A stretch of 64,000 nucleotides of DNA, taken from NCBI GenBank assembly GCA_014529385.2, contig CM043960.1, positions 124,351,543 to 124,415,542 of the forward strand, in the 5' to 3' direction. The DNA is from Adiantum capillus-veneris (lineage: Eukaryota > Streptophyta > Polypodiopsida > Polypodiales > Pteridaceae). Below the pieces are notes generated by a model. That model was not told the origin of the DNA. It saw only the letters and a program-made list of their open reading frames with translations, and searched no databases. The number at the start of each line of letters is the position of its first letter. Positions within the stretch are counted from its first letter, which is position 1. Below, piece by piece: positions 11,538 to 23,960 of the stretch. Both the position numbers and the translations under genes were made by a program.

Positions 11538-13286
11538 TATTACCACGTTCGTTCTAGAATAAGACTTGATGGTTCCCGGAAGCTTCCGATTCCTAGGGCA
11601 AAACCCTATTCCAAGGAACTTCCGTTCCTTATTCCAATTCCTCGAGAATCAAGGTTCTCGCCTTTGGATCTCACCTTCCAGACTCAGGGCATGACATCCC
11701 TGCAACTCTTTTCCAACTCTCTTTCCAGAGTCCTCTTCCCGCAGAACAACTCTGCTTTCCCGGACACGAAGTCCTTACTTGGGAATCCCAACTTCCGGAT
11801 CACAACTTGAGAGACTACCTCTCTTCGATCCGTGGATCTACTTCCCAAACTTGGGTACGAAACCCCTGGGCTGATCTGGCTCTAGTTCCTTAGAGCGCTT
11901 TTCTCTTGCAGAGGCTCATACCTTCCTCTGCTTCTACTCCCTCACTAAGAGGAAGTACACCTGCAAACAAATACTCAGAGTTCATAACATGAAAATCGTT
12001 ACCTTCAAAGTCTCGACGCTAGAAACGCAACTCCGTTCTCGAAAAGCAATTCCCCGGAAGAGATCTCTCCATAGAAAATCCTCTCTTCCAATCCTACACA
12101 CAAAAGAGGTGTGTTCTCGGGTTCCTTCTCGTAAATCAGCCCCGTCTACGACGTTTATGGGCTGAAAACAGAGAAAAACAGCAACTTGTCGCGATGGAAA
12201 CACGCTTCGTAGGCACTTCTTCGCGAGGGAACTCGCGCACTGGGTCTTGGCGACATCTGGTACACTTGGGACAGCCATGGGCATCACCGGCAACGTCTTC
12301 TTTACGGCTGAAATCTGCAGCAGTATCTCCTCCTTGCAAAGATTGGTCCTCCTCTCTGAGTAAGGGCATGTGATGCTTTTAGCTCCTAGCCATGGGCACG
12401 AATAGCTGCTAGCGTAGAGATCGCGGCCGTTTTTTTTTTTTAATTTTTCCGCTGCTCTGCCAGAAAAAGAGAGAGAGAAAACGCTGGCTGATCTGTTGCC
12501 TTATTTATCAGATGGCTGCCCACTTATTAAGTGGGCGGTCGGTCAGCTTTAAAAATGGTATGAATCTGTCCAAAAACTCAATAAAACCTTATAAGTTAAA
12601 AACAATGCTTTCACAACACTTCCCAGGCGTCCCTGGATGCAATCACATGCACAGTTGCAATGCAGACATAGACTTCCTCGCGAGAAAGCATTTGCTTTCC
12701 CGAAAGGCAATCCCGCTTTCTCAAAAAGCATCTGTTTTTCCTCAAAGTTTCCTCTGAACCCATCTTCATTCAAGTGCTTGCTTTTTCCTTGTGCACAGTT
12801 CTAACACAGTTCGGAATTTCCTCTCGACTATGGATATTCCCTTTCCGATGCACCCGTCACCCACCTTGTGACGCATCAGGAATACCCATCACCTAGTCAC
12901 TTCCTACCGAACTTACGGTACAATCTCCTTCACGATGCTCTATGTCACCCATCCTATGATGCATGAGAGATGTCCGTTCCCGGATGGTCGGATACTTCTT
13001 TCTGATGCTCCCTGTCACCCATCCGATGTGACGCATCAGAAGTACCCGTTCCTGGTGGCCTTACAGATATTCCCGTTCTCAGTGTTCCCATCATTACTTT
13101 AAATGACGCACTAGGAATACTCTGTACTCGGATGTCTCCAGTGAGAAAAGCCCTCTCACTTAAAATTCCAATAATTTATTTAGAATTATTTTTCCTTGGT
13201 GTTCCAAGCGAGAAAACCCTCTCACTTATAAATCCAATAATTTATTTAGAATTATTTTTCTGTAAGATAAAGCCAATTTAGCAACA
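11538..13286 (-). repeat. LARD-D 3' LTR, inner arm
   Basis: It aligns almost base for base with 15806-17565. It contains three copies of a hairpin-forming repeat with GATGC...GTCAC...GTGAC...GCATC arms (12847-12877, 12934-12965, 13004-13037) near its minus-strand start, i.e. in U3. Confidence 0.9.
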
Positions 13287-13298
13287 TCCCTCTCACTT
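13287..13298 (-). other. Polypurine tract of LARD-D
   Basis: On the minus strand AAGTGAGAGGGA directly precedes the 3' LTR start TGTTGCTAAATTGG. Confidence 0.75.
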
Positions 13299-14870
13299 AT
13301 AAACAGTTGTCCTCAACTGTAGAGGTCCAACTGAACTGCCTGGGAGAAACCGGAAAGATTCCAAATCTTGCTCAATGGTGAGTTGAGCTAGTCCAATCTT
13401 TTCCTCCTGCGAGTTATTACCACCAGCAGTGATTTCTCGACGCCCATTAGCGTCTCTTCCTTACAAAATCATAAAAAAATGATTCACCTTGCGAGCATCA
13501 ATGACGATTTGCAAAATCTCAGGCAGATAGGATTCTAGCCATAGCATTTTCTGAACGTACGTTCAAACCCGGTTCACAATAGAGCGAACCCTCTTTGATT
13601 CTCAGGGATATTCTCCCATTTGTACTCCTTACCATTTTTAAAACGGTTGGCGAATTTTATTCTTACGAACAAAATAGTTCAAATTTATTCCAGTAGCGTG
13701 TAAATGCTACTTGACCTGCTCATGGAGAAACATATACCGCAACCAAAAGTTGCTATTGTAATGGTAAAAGCACATAGCGTACTCAATGATCAACGACCAT
13801 CGGAAAAACTCTTCTCCGTAGAGAAACTCAAATTCCTTCTACCAAACACATCTCAAATAGAGATTCTCGTGTCGGAATATTCTTGTGCGCAAAAAGGCGC
13901 TCAAGAGAGTATAACAAACTCTCGTCCAGTTCCTGAAAAGGAAGTTGGTTCATCTCATTCTGTTCAGCAGAAAAAAAAATCAACTGGTAGATGACCCACC
14001 TTGGCATAGGTCTGCATCTTTGTGTGTTATCCATGTACCCAAAGGTGTACATAATTCTTAAGCTGTGTTAAAGTTTCGGTGAACCTGGGAAATTACCTTC
14101 CCTTCGTAATATCCTTAGAGCGAAGACACTCAACTTGATGTTCACTTGGCTCGATCTTAGAGCAAAACCCGCTCATCAAATAATCTAGGATTTTAATTCT
14201 TGGATTCCTCAAGCACAGGCCGTAGTCGTCGCTTGTTTCTTCCCTCCTAAAGAGAGTGTTCATTCACTTGTGCAAAAAGCACTACCATATCTTCCCTTAC
14301 CGTGTAGGGGGTGTGGGCTTATAGAGTACTCAAGCTTCATGAAAGCTTTTCTTTGCTTGAAAGCTCATAATTGTTACTTCATAATTTCCTACCCGTAGTA
14401 GCAGGTAATCTGTTCGAGAATTACCGGATACTAGATCAATAGTTGACCTTCCGGCTAGTTAAGCAAACCAATTCATCTTAGAAAACAATGTTTCAGTTTG
14501 ATCTTGCTCTCATAAACACTCGAGAGTGGTAGTCCCGGTTAGACATAACCATATCTTGTGCAAAAGAGCAAACAAGCACAATGCACTTTATGATTTCCTC
14601 AAAGATGTAACTTTGATTGAAAACCTGCTCTCTCACTTAAAGTTCGAGGGTCTTCTATTCAAGAACTCAGGAGTTAGATTGAATTCCCTTACTCCAAACT
14701 TCGTGTGTTCAATGATTCTCGTCCCACTACGGGGATTGGATTCTATGTACACTAAGGTGTACACTTTCAGCTTTTATTGCTGACTCTACCATCTGCTGCA
14801 AAGTATTTTGCAGATGCGTCTACAAAATTCGGGCAAAAGTCCTTTGTTGAATTTCTTCATCTTTCCTTCC

Positions 14871-15576
14871 TCAGAGAGGATCGAGAGTGGAGCTACCTTG
14901 GTAAGAGTGAACCACTACTTGCTTTGACTCACTCGTGTTCCTATTGGGCAAACCCATCCCAATATTCTTGGATGCCTTCCTCAAAGTGTAGAGGAAAAAA
15001 AATTTGTCGAAAAATTCAGCTTTGAATTGAATCCAAGTCTTGTTGTAAGTTCCTTGCAGAGCTTTGGTATACCACCAAGTACTTGCAATCCCCTTGAGGT
15101 GTTTAATCACAAGCCTCATCTTCGACGCTTTTTCAGAAATTGCCGTTTGCAAAGGCAACTTCAAACTTGTCGAATCAAAGCGGTAGCTTTCGAGGCATCT
15201 TCCCTTCCGTCAAAAGTATCAAACTTGATTGGAAGTGTTCCTAGGTCTAGAGACCTTCTTCATATCCTTCCCGGAATGACGGGATTTCATGGCTTTAGTC
15301 CTGGATTGATGTTCATGGATATTTTCTGGATTCTGAAGAATCTCGAGCATTCCGCTCCTTGGATTCTCTAGGTTCTTGAGCATCATGCTCTTGTCGCCTT
15401 CTCAGAGAATCCCAAGCCTTGTGTCGACTTCTTGCAGAGAGAAAAAATTTTCCAACTCTGCGAGCTTTTCCTTGCAGGACTTAGGGTTCCGCCTGCTTAC
15501 TTCTCTCTTGGCTTGTCATGGCTTCTTCCCGTATGTTCCCAGAGTCGTCCTCCTTTACAGAGAAAGAGGAGACCAT
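14871..15576 (-). pseudogene. Ty3/gypsy-type gag remnant of LARD-D
   Basis: A minus-strand ORF (15164-14871) contains ASTWWYTKALQGTYNKTWIQ followed by FKAEFFDKFF, the W-W..W..F...F pattern of the retrotransposon gag (capsid) family. Upstream in other frames is a stretch reading IKFDTFDGRED, like IKFDTFQDTQ in the Gypsy-B/C gags. The frame is broken between 15164 and the ATG at 15576 by stops and frameshifts. Downstream (13300-14870) nothing of pol is recognisable. Confidence 0.7.
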
Positions 15577-15588
15577 GCTCTGATACCA
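15577..15588 (-). other. Primer-binding site of LARD-D
   Basis: The reverse complement of TGGTATCAGAGC, one base from the 5' LTR edge at 15590. Confidence 0.9.
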
Positions 15589-15589
15589 C

Positions 15590-17565
15590 TGTCACAAACG
15601 GGAGGGCATAGCAATATAAAATACATTCGGATAAGTAAAATTTATCACTTAATATTGAAGCTAGAGGATATAGAGAGAAATAGATAGAGACAGAGAGAGA
15701 TAAAGTGAGAAGATCGACACAGTACTGGGGACCAGAAGATGGGTTGGTCTCCCCCCGTAATAGTATCTTTATTACTGAGGAGAAGTCTATACAAGCACTT
15801 AAACCGAACGTATTACCACGTTCGTTCTAGAATAAGACTTGATGGTTCCAGGAAGCCTCCGCTTCCGATTCCTAGGGCAAAACCCTATTCCAAGGAACTT
15901 CCGTTCCTTATTCCAATTCCTCGAGAATCAAGGTTCTCGCCTCTGGATCTCACCTTCTAGACTCAGGGCAGGACATCCCTACAACTCTTTTCCAACTCTC
16001 TTTCCAGTGTCCTCCTCCCGCAGAACAACTCTGCTTTCTCGGACACGAAGTCCTTACTTGGGAATCCCAACTTCCGGATCACAACTTGAGAGACTACCTC
16101 TCTTCGATCCGTGGATCTACTTCCCAAACTCGGGTACGAAACCCCTGGGCTGATCTGGCTCTAGTTCCTCAGAGCGCTTTTCTCCTGTAGAGGCTCATAC
16201 CTTCCTCTGCTCCTACTCCCTCACTAAGAGGAAGTACACGTGCAAACAAATACTTAGAGTTCATAACATGAAAATCGTTACCTTCAAAGTCTCGACGCTC
16301 AAAACGCAACTCCGTTCTCGAAAAGCAATTCCTCGGAAGAGATCTCTCCATAGAAAATCCTCTCTTCCAATCCTACACACAAAAGAGGTGTGTTCTCGGG
16401 TTCCTTCTCGTAAAACAGCCCCGTCTACGACGTTTATGGGCTGAAAACAGAGAAAAACAGCAACTTGTCGCGATGGAAACATGCTTCGTAGGCACTTCTT
16501 CGCGAGGGAACTCGCGCACTGGGTCTTGGCGACATCTGGTACACTTGGGGCAGCCATGGGCATCACCGGCAACGTCTTCTTTACGGCTGAAATCTGCAGC
16601 AGTATCTCCTCCTTGCAAAGATTGGTCCTCCTCTCTGAGTAAGGGCATGTGATGCTTTTATAGCTCCTAGCCACGGGCACGAATAGCTACTAGTGTAGAG
16701 ATCGCGGCCGTTTGTTTTTTTTTTTTCCCGCTGCTCTGCCAGAAAAAGAGAGAGAGAAAATGCTGGCTGATCTGTTGCCTTATTTATCAGATGGCTGCCC
16801 ACTTATTAAGTGGGCAATCGGTCACCTTAAAAAATGGTATGAATCTGTCCAAAAACTCAATAAAACCTTATAAGTTAAAAACAATGCTTTCACAACACTT
16901 CCCAGGCGTCCCTGGATGCAATCACATGCACAGTTGCAATGCAGACATAGACTTCCTCGCGAGAAAGCATTTGCTTTCCCGAAAGGCAATCCCGCTTTCT
17001 CAAAAAGCATCTGTTTTTCCTCAAAGTTTCCTCTGAACCCATCTTCATTCAAGTGCTTGCTTTTTCCTTGTGCACAGTTCTAACACAGTTCGGAATTTCC
17101 TCTCGACTATGGATATTCCCTTTCCGATGCACCCGTCACCCACCTTGTGACGCATCAGGAATACCCATCACCTAGTCACTTCCTACCGAACTTACGGTAC
17201 AATCTCCTTCACGATGCTCTATGTCACCCATCCTATGACGCATCAGAGATGTCCGTTCCCGGATGGTCGGATACTTCTTTCTGATGCTCCCTGTCACCCA
17301 TCCGATGTGACACATCAGAAGTACCCGTTCCTGGTGGCCTTACAGATATTCCCGTTCTCAGTGTTCCCATCATTACTTTAAATGACGCACTAGGAATACT
17401 CTGTACTCGGATGTCTCCAGTGAGAAAAGCCCTCTCACTTAAAATTCCAATAATTCATTTAGAATTATTTTTCCTTGGTGTTCCTAGTGAGAAAACCCTC
17501 TCACTTATAAATCCAATAATTTATTTAGAATTATTTTTCTGTAAGATAAAGCCAATTTAGCAACA
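15590..17565 (-). repeat. LARD-D 5' LTR (intact, 1976 bp)
   Basis: On the minus strand it begins TGTTGCTAAATTGGC and ends CCGTTTGTGACA. It is the undisrupted partner of 8982-9189 plus 11538-13286. It contains the same three GATGC/GTCAC..GTGAC/GCATC hairpins (first at 17126-17156). Confidence 0.92.
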
Positions 17566-17570
17566 ATGGG

Positions 17571-18532
17571 TGCCCAATACAGAAGGGTGATATAATGGGT
17601 TATGAATGCATCCTCATCTGTACTCTGGATGTCGAGATAATATGGCTCGAATCCCTTGTTGTAGTCTCCATCGATGCTGTGAAGCCTCTCTCCTTAGTCG
17701 TGGTCATCTTGATCTCCCTAGCTCCAATGTTCAGTCAATGAGAGTACCACAGGTGTGAGTATGAGCTTAGCTTTGCAGTGGTGCATGCTTCTCTAACTGT
17801 CTATGTCTATGGGATTGTCTTTGTTCAGATCTTTGTGTCTGTGTAACTCAATTAGATACAATCCAAGACATCTCTGGTCTTGATAGCTTATGACTCTGGA
17901 GAAGGGTCCGAAGCCTTCTCTGACATTGGACGCGACCCCGTATCTTGGAATACACTGTGCATTGACATGTATACAACATCTACGTCTTTGGCTCTGTATA
18001 TCATAGGTGGCATATCGTGCTAGTTGTTGGTATCCCTCAGTCTCAATCTCAAGCTGGTGTGAAGATGACCGTATCTGATCAATGGCACACTGTGACCCAT
18101 GAGATAGATGTGTGTCAATAGAGCTTGGTCGAATGACAAATCCATCCCCCATGAGTTGGAGAAGATGCTCTCTATAGAAAGCCATCTTCGTGCTCGATTT
18201 CTGTGTCGGCTCTATCCATGTAATTGGGCAAGTTTTGGCGAATGAGTCCAGTAATCTTCACCCATGTAAGAGACAGTGATGGTGCATCAAGGGAGTACTG
18301 GAAGGGAAGCAAGCTTTCCATGTTGAAGCCATGTATCTAGAACCATGATGACATCCTTGCATACCAACATGATGTGTCCCCATGTAAAGCTAAGTGTCTG
18401 GAGGACTCAAGGGCCAATCTGGCATATCTGTCTTTGGTAGTATCCCATAAGCTGTGCTGTCACGTGCACGTGGCTCTGTGTGCCACGTGGACATACTTCA
18501 TCGACTTCCAGAGCCAGTTTTCCCCTTCTCCC
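17571..18532 (-). other. Unassigned segment with a 130-codon minus-strand ORF
   Basis: It lies between LARD-D and truncated Gypsy-B. The only sizeable ORF is 18185-17793 (minus, 130 codons; motifs such as YQQLARYATYDIQSQRRR). I do not recognise it; it could be a retroelement fragment or chance. No splice-consistent extension was found. Confidence 0.3.
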
Positions 18533-20187
18533 TGTGCCTTATGCCTGTCAAACTTGACCTTCTGGCATACCAAGCAACCGCGCACAAACTCTTCCACATC
18601 CTTCTTCAGTCTCCGCCAAAAGAAATCTCTCTCTACCCCTTTCATGGTGGTAGCAATGCCGCGGTGACCCGTAAAAGGTGGACAGTGGCAATCAGTCATA
18701 ACCTTTTCCCTCAACAGCTATGTAACTCACAACATAGTCTTTTTCATCAAGTAGCCTTCCCGTAGGGAGTATCCAGCTACTGTCTCCCCATCCCGTATCG
18801 ATGCTGTGAAAATATCTGCAAAACCTGTATCTGTGGCATACTGATTGACCATATCCTCGAAGCTCCTATGATGTATCGCGGAAATAGCCAGAACCAACGG
18901 TTTCCGAGACAAAGCATCTGCCACCACATTCTTCTGTCCCTGCACATGGACAATCTGGAAGTGGAACTGTGACAAGATGTTCACCCACCGCATCTGCTTT
19001 TCCGAAAGCTGCTTCTGTGACAAGAAGTAGCGCAAACTCTGATGGTCTGTAAAGACAGTAAAATCCGCTCCGAGTAGGTAATGCCGCCACTGAGTAAGAG
19101 CATGGATAACCGCCAAAAGCTCTTTCCCATAGATCTGTGCTGTCATCTCCGGCCTAGAGAACAAACGGCTCTCGTAAGCTATGACATGGCCTTCTTGCAG
19201 CAAGACCGCACCCAGACTACGACCACAAGCATCACAATATACTTCAAATGACTTCTACAATTCCGGCAAAGTCAAAATAGGTCTCGTAGTCAATTTCTCT
19301 TTCAATGTCCGAAAGGCAGTCACCTCTGTGGGTCCCCACGAAAAAGGTACTCCTTTCTGTGTCAAGGTATGCAGAGGGGAAGCAACCTCTGCAAACTTTC
19401 GTATGAACCGCCTGTAGTACGAACACAGTCCCAAGAAGCTTCTAACTTCATGGACATTCCTCAAATCGGGCCAATCACGGATAGTCTCTATCTTGGCCGG
19501 GTCCATTCGCATTCCTGCTGCTGACACAATGTGTCCCAAAAAGTGTATCTCTAGTAGGAAAAATTCACTTTTCTTTGCATTAATCACTAACGTGTGATCT
19601 CGTAATGCTTGAAAGACTTGAAGCAGATGATCTCTGTGTTCTGCCTCATTCTTGGAGAAAACAATGATGTTGTCAAAGAAAGTGCCAACAAATAGCTTAT
19701 ACTCTCGAAAAATCCTGTTCATCATCCGGTTAAATGTCGTAGGAGCATTGGTTAAGCCAAAAGGCATCACCAAAAACTCAAATAACCCAAAAGTCGTCCG
19801 AAAAGCTGTCTTGTAGACATCTCCTGGTGCTATCCTGATCTGATGATATCCACTCTTCAAGTCAATCCTGCTAAATCACGAGGATCCCTGTAACCTATCG
19901 AGTATATCATCGATCCTAGGAATCGGAAATCTGTTCTTGATGGTGATTTCGTTGAGAGTGCTATAATCGATGCACATTCTCCAAGATCCGTCTTTCTTCA
20001 AAACCAACAACACTGGAGAGCAATACGGTGAAGTACTAGGCTGGACAAGACCCTTTTCCAAGAGGTCTTTCACTGAGTTCATAATCTTTTCATTTTGTAC
20101 TCGGCTCACACGATAAGGTGGCCGATTCGGTGGCGTGCTTCCAGATATCAGATCAATGGTATGATCTTCAAGCCCTCTCAAAAGCAA
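18460..20187 (-). pseudogene. Gypsy-B pol remnant (RT, RNase H, integrase start)
   Basis: RT begins on the minus strand at 20187 ([14 protein letters not shown], then [43 protein letters not shown]). A stop near 19868 splits it. The RT active-site motif reads FFDN rather than FFDD (Asn codon at 19669-19671), so this RT should be inactive. RNase H (SRPEMTAQIYGKELLAVIHA, FTDHQSLRYF) and the connection to ADALSRKP follow. The HHCC domain (CHCPPFTGHRG ... CLVCQKVKF) is the last recognisable part before truncation. Confidence 0.85.
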
Positions 20188-20842
20188 TCGGCATGAGCGT
20201 GGAGAAAAAAAATCTTGGCGTTCTTTTCTTCAGGTCAAAACATATTCAACCTTTATCCATCGTTCAGTTCTCCCAAAAGAATGAGTAAGAAAACTGAAGT
20301 TCATCAAGTACAATCTCTAAGCCCTTCATTTATCAAAGTCGCTTTCTCGGCCCGGTAGTCAACCACGGCGTAGTTCTTGTGGTACCAAGGGATCCCGAGT
20401 AGAACGTCACTCACGTGCCCTGAACACCCCTGTCATTGCAAACGAAGTTTGCCAATGCTCGGTGTAATGGCAACATCCCATCCGGGTGCTAGTCGAACTA
20501 CCTCCGCCTGTGGCGTCAGTCTGTCGGGCGTAGTTCCAAATCGAGCCGCCAATTCCAAGTGAAAAGAAGTTGGCCTTGGCTCCTTCAAAAGAGCTTCCTA
20601 ATCCTTGGCTTTGCCCCGAAAGCGGCAAAGTTTGTACTTTCATTCATTAGATTCGGTGCAGGTCCCACGCCGTGTGGTAACAGTTCTGTTTTTCTATCTG
20701 CCTTTTCTGCCACATTCCTCAGCTGCTCTCGAACTCTCAGACCTGTCGTCGTTTTTATCATGCTGTTCTTTCTGTGCCGTATCAGGGCACTTCGTGGAAA
20801 TATGTCCATGTTCCCCGCATCCAAAGTACTTCCCCTCTCTTA

Positions 20843-22267
20843 TTAAGCGAGCTCTCTCCTCAGGAGTAAGCTTGGGTCGTGCATCCTTTTTTTTTTCTCT
20901 GGGTTGCTCTTTTTCATTCTACTTTCATTCCCAGAAGTCTGTTCGGCTCGTTGTGTCATGGCCTCATCTGTGGGGTAGGTCAGACTGCCAGAGTGAATGG
21001 CAAAGCCCCGCTTCGCATGACTCATCAACTCCTGAATAGAAGCCGACTTTTGTTCCAAGCAGTGATCTCGGATCTCTGTAGGTAGACCCAAGGTAAACCG
21101 CTCAATCTGTTCTCTGAACGAGATCTTCTTGAATGAAGAGGCGGGTAGAAAAGAGCTCCAGAATCTTTCACAATAAGAATTCACTGTATCGCTATTGGTC
21201 ATCCGGAGATGGTTCCAAGCAGCTCGTATATCTCGCTCAAACTCTTGAGTCAACCAAGAAGAAATAAAAAGCCTCTTGAATTTCAACCATGTAACTGGCA
21301 CAGTCTTGCTTAATAGAAGCGTGGACCACCAAGTACGAGCATTCCCCTTAAAGTAAGAGGCAGCTTTTCGAATCTTCGAGTGCTCTGAATAGCGTCCTCC
21401 CGCGAAAGCGATGTCAAACTGCTGTATAAAAGACAAAGACTTCGAAGCATCTGAGTATCCTGAAAAGTATCAAACTTGATCGAGTGGCCACCTTCCTTAA
21501 ACTGTCGGACTTTCTTGCTTTTATCTTCGAGAAAGTCATACTGGTTGGCTTTGTAAAAATTCTTCTTGTTCGCATAAAACTTTCCGTCATCGGAATCTGA
21601 GCTGTCTGTAGACGAGTCCTCAGTAGAACTGTCAGTCTCTGGGCGAGATGTAGCCTTCTTTGCCTTTTTCTTGCCCGTTCCGAAGCTTTGTGTCTTGCTT
21701 CGCTTTTTGCTTTTTTCTGTCTTCTTCGCTCTAATCCGAGGAGCTAGAAGAACTGTCAGAAGAAGAAGAAGAAGAAGAATTGGGTACTCCTTCAAATCGA
21801 ACACGCTTCTTCCGTTTCTTTGCCTTGTCAAATGGCAACCGACAACCCAAATATCCCGGGAAGTCAGTGCCTTTCTTCTGCTTTTTGCCGTGCTTTTTGG
21901 CTTTCTTTTGCGTGTCAAAAAGCTGAGCAATCCGTGCATCAACCACGTTCTCCAGTTCCTTCTCCGTATATTTCTCGGAGGTAGAAGGTTTCTTGAGAGC
22001 GGGTTTCGGGAGTCGTGTTGTGGTTCTCTGCCACTCCATCTGTACCTCTTTCAAAGAGGTCTGGTTCATATATTTTGCCATCTTCGGGTCCTTGGCAAAA
22101 TTGAGCATCATCTTTGTTGCATCGCTGATCAACTGGCGACGCTCTATCTCTCGCCGCTCCGCCTAAGTAGGCCAAGGCGGGCCATACTCTCTGCCTGAAT
22201 CTTTGTTGTGATCCCAGCCCGCATCTCTAGATGCAGAGGGAGTCGACTGATCATTGCCTGAAGCCAT
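20843..22267 (-). pseudogene. Gypsy-B gag remnant
   Basis: The minus-strand start MASGNDQSTPSASRDAGWDH (ATG at 22267) matches the Gypsy-C gag start. It stops early, then continues in other frames: a basic, K-rich segment (22132-21731), a serine/aspartate-rich stretch, and the capsid core with RKAASYFKGNARTWWSTLLL and FKRLFISSWLTQEFERD (21436-20843). At least three frameshifts or stops separate the pieces. The CCHC region lies just downstream, around 20760-20850. Confidence 0.85.
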
Positions 22268-22324
22268 AGGTGCCGCGGAAAAAAATTCGGGGATCGGATT
22301 TCCCGTAGAAGAGAAATCGGCCGG

Positions 22325-22336
22325 GCTCTGATGCCA
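22325..22336 (-). other. Primer-binding site of Gypsy-B (one mismatch)
   Basis: The reverse complement reads TGGCATCAGAGC, one change from TGGTATCAGAGC. It is one base from the LTR end at 22338. Confidence 0.85.
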
Positions 22337-22337
22337 C

Positions 22338-22900
22338 TGTAACAGACTTGGACACTCCAAGTCAAGAATCAACCGCGACAGCACCAAATAACCACTTCAA
22401 AACAATTCACAGATCACAATAGATTTGCACTGGCCCGGCGGAGTTCCGTGCCTAGAGATATTGGCCCCAAAGACTGGCGCCCCTTTCGGTATTTCTTTTT
22501 ATATTAATCAATCATCAAAGTACAGAAGAGCGGTTAGGGTTTCACTCTCAGACTCTGCGTCCAGATGCTCTGAGAAGTGAGGCCCTCACGGCTAATTTAA
22601 AGGTTACAAGGGATGCCCAAAAGCAGAGCCCCAAAAGCTTCAAATCAAAAGCAATTGCTCTCTCTCTCACAGAGAGTCAAAACATGAAAGCAAAAGCATT
22701 CTCTCTCTCTTTCTCATTTAAGTAGAGAAAAAGCGAAATTTGCGTCGCTCATCATTTTCCAAATTTTTTTTTAATAAATAATCCGCCTCCGCGATTTCCG
22801 GAAATTAGGGTTTCTGGCAGAAATTAGGGTTTGCAGGAATTTTAGGGTTTTTGGCAGAAATTAGGGTTTCTGCTGTCCGCCACGTCATCACTTTGTGAGA
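22338..22900 (-). repeat. 5' LTR of Gypsy-B
   Basis: A 563-bp LTR ending (minus strand) GTCTGTTACA before the PBS. Its outer end reads CTTTGTGAGA, a one-base change from CTTTGTGACA at 505. It has several TTAGGGTTT (telo-box) motifs at 22800-22870. Confidence 0.88.
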
Positions 22901-22920
22901 GAGATCTGCTGCTTTTTTCG

Positions 22921-23745
22921 TTGCAGATCTGCGTTTTTGCAGCCATCATTCGCCCCTTTATTCCTCTCACGTCGGGAGCGCAAATCAACCCCAAATCTAC
23001 CGTTGGTGGCCATCCGCAATCCCACATCGAGAAGGATCCAAAGGTGCATCAAATCAGCCCCGGAGGTGCCTCTTCCCGAGGAGTTACCGCAGTGATTTGT
23101 CGTCGTCAAGTCAGTAGAGTCTGCATTGAGGGGAACATAAAAGGAACATTCATTGAAGTACAAAGCATTCACTTACCACTTGACCTCGACACGTTAGATC
23201 ACTTGCTTACACACGAGTATCTACATGGACTTAGGGAGAGGACCTTGGAAATCTTCTTGGACAGGTTCATTGCTTGGATCTACAAACTGGAGTGGGACTT
23301 CAATTCTTTAGACTCTCTTGGAGAGTTTACCCGCGAGATGCGGGAGATCAGGTATCATTACGTGACTACAGCCGGAGTCACCCAGAGCTTGGCTTGGATG
23401 GTAGTGCAGTTGCTCTTCTACACTCCTGCTCATTTGGATTGCTTCCTTCAAAGATGCTTACACTCACCCTCCGTAACCTTACAACAGACTTATCCCGTGA
23501 CCTGGGCAGTAGGCCACTCTCAGCTCATTCACATTGAGAGCCACACTGAGTTGCGGGTTGGTGGCGTTGTTGGCGCGGATTCTGTTTGGGTTGACACGGA
23601 GGATTGGAGGCAGGAGATACAGGCAAGAGGGTGCAGACAGATTGGTCTGGCCTTTCCTCTTCTTAGAGGATCTCACATCGCAGACTGCTTAGTCTGGCTT
23701 CCCTTCTTCATACAGGATGATTACGGTGCAGACACCTTGGTCTGA
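22921..23745 (+). other. Unrecognised 275-codon open frame without an early ATG
   Basis: The frame is open from TTG at 22921 to 23745; the first in-frame ATG is at 23338 (codon 140), which would give about 135 residues. The middle part looks protein-like (LDTLDHLLTHEYLHGLRERT, then FLDRFIAWIYKLEWDF). The last third overlaps a 47-bp-period palindromic repeat array. I do not recognise a family. It could be a decayed gag-like segment or part of an LTR. Confidence 0.35.
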
Positions 23746-23960
23746 CCACACCTCTGCTCAGAGGCTCTTCACAAGACAGACTCTTGAGTCTGGCTTTCCC
23801 CTCATCTTGGATTACCCTACATACTGACAGGACACCATCCGGTGGTGGTCTGTGCGGTCTATCGGTGACTGCTGTAGCTTACTGTAGCTTCTATAGTGCA
23901 GACTACGTAGTCTGGCTTCCCTTTATTCGGAGGAGTTTACGGCGCAGATTGCTACATCTG
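23634..23960 (+). repeat. Array of six short palindromes with ~47-bp spacing
   Basis: The motif CAGAC(t)N4-6(a)GTCTGGC starts at 23634, 23681, 23729, 23777, 23899 and 23945. Spacings are 47, 48, 48, 122 and 46 bp. Three of the six are followed by TTCCC or TTTCCC. The arms are conserved as inverted repeats while the centres differ (AGATTG, TGCTTA, ACCTTG, TCTTGA, TACGTA, TTGCTA). Confidence 0.75.

Larger units (their letters stand above)
18533..22900 (-). mobile_element. Gypsy-B: 3'-truncated Ty3/gypsy retrotransposon
   Basis: Minus-strand order: 5' LTR (22900-22338), PBS variant (22336-22325), gag (from 22267), protease region, RT, RNase H, and the integrase N-terminal zinc domain. Similarity to Gypsy-C (49081-55496) stops at about 18533, inside integrase, so the catalytic integrase core, chromodomain and 3' LTR are absent. 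Several frames are broken. Confidence 0.88.

Noticed and set aside
17793-18185. A host gene on the minus strand
   Set aside because: No recognisable domain, splice-consistent neighbours or conservation evidence; kept only as an unassigned segment.
20377-20846. Plus-strand ORFs in the Gypsy-B protease/gag region
   Set aside because: Antisense shadows; the minus strand matches the Gypsy-C internal region.
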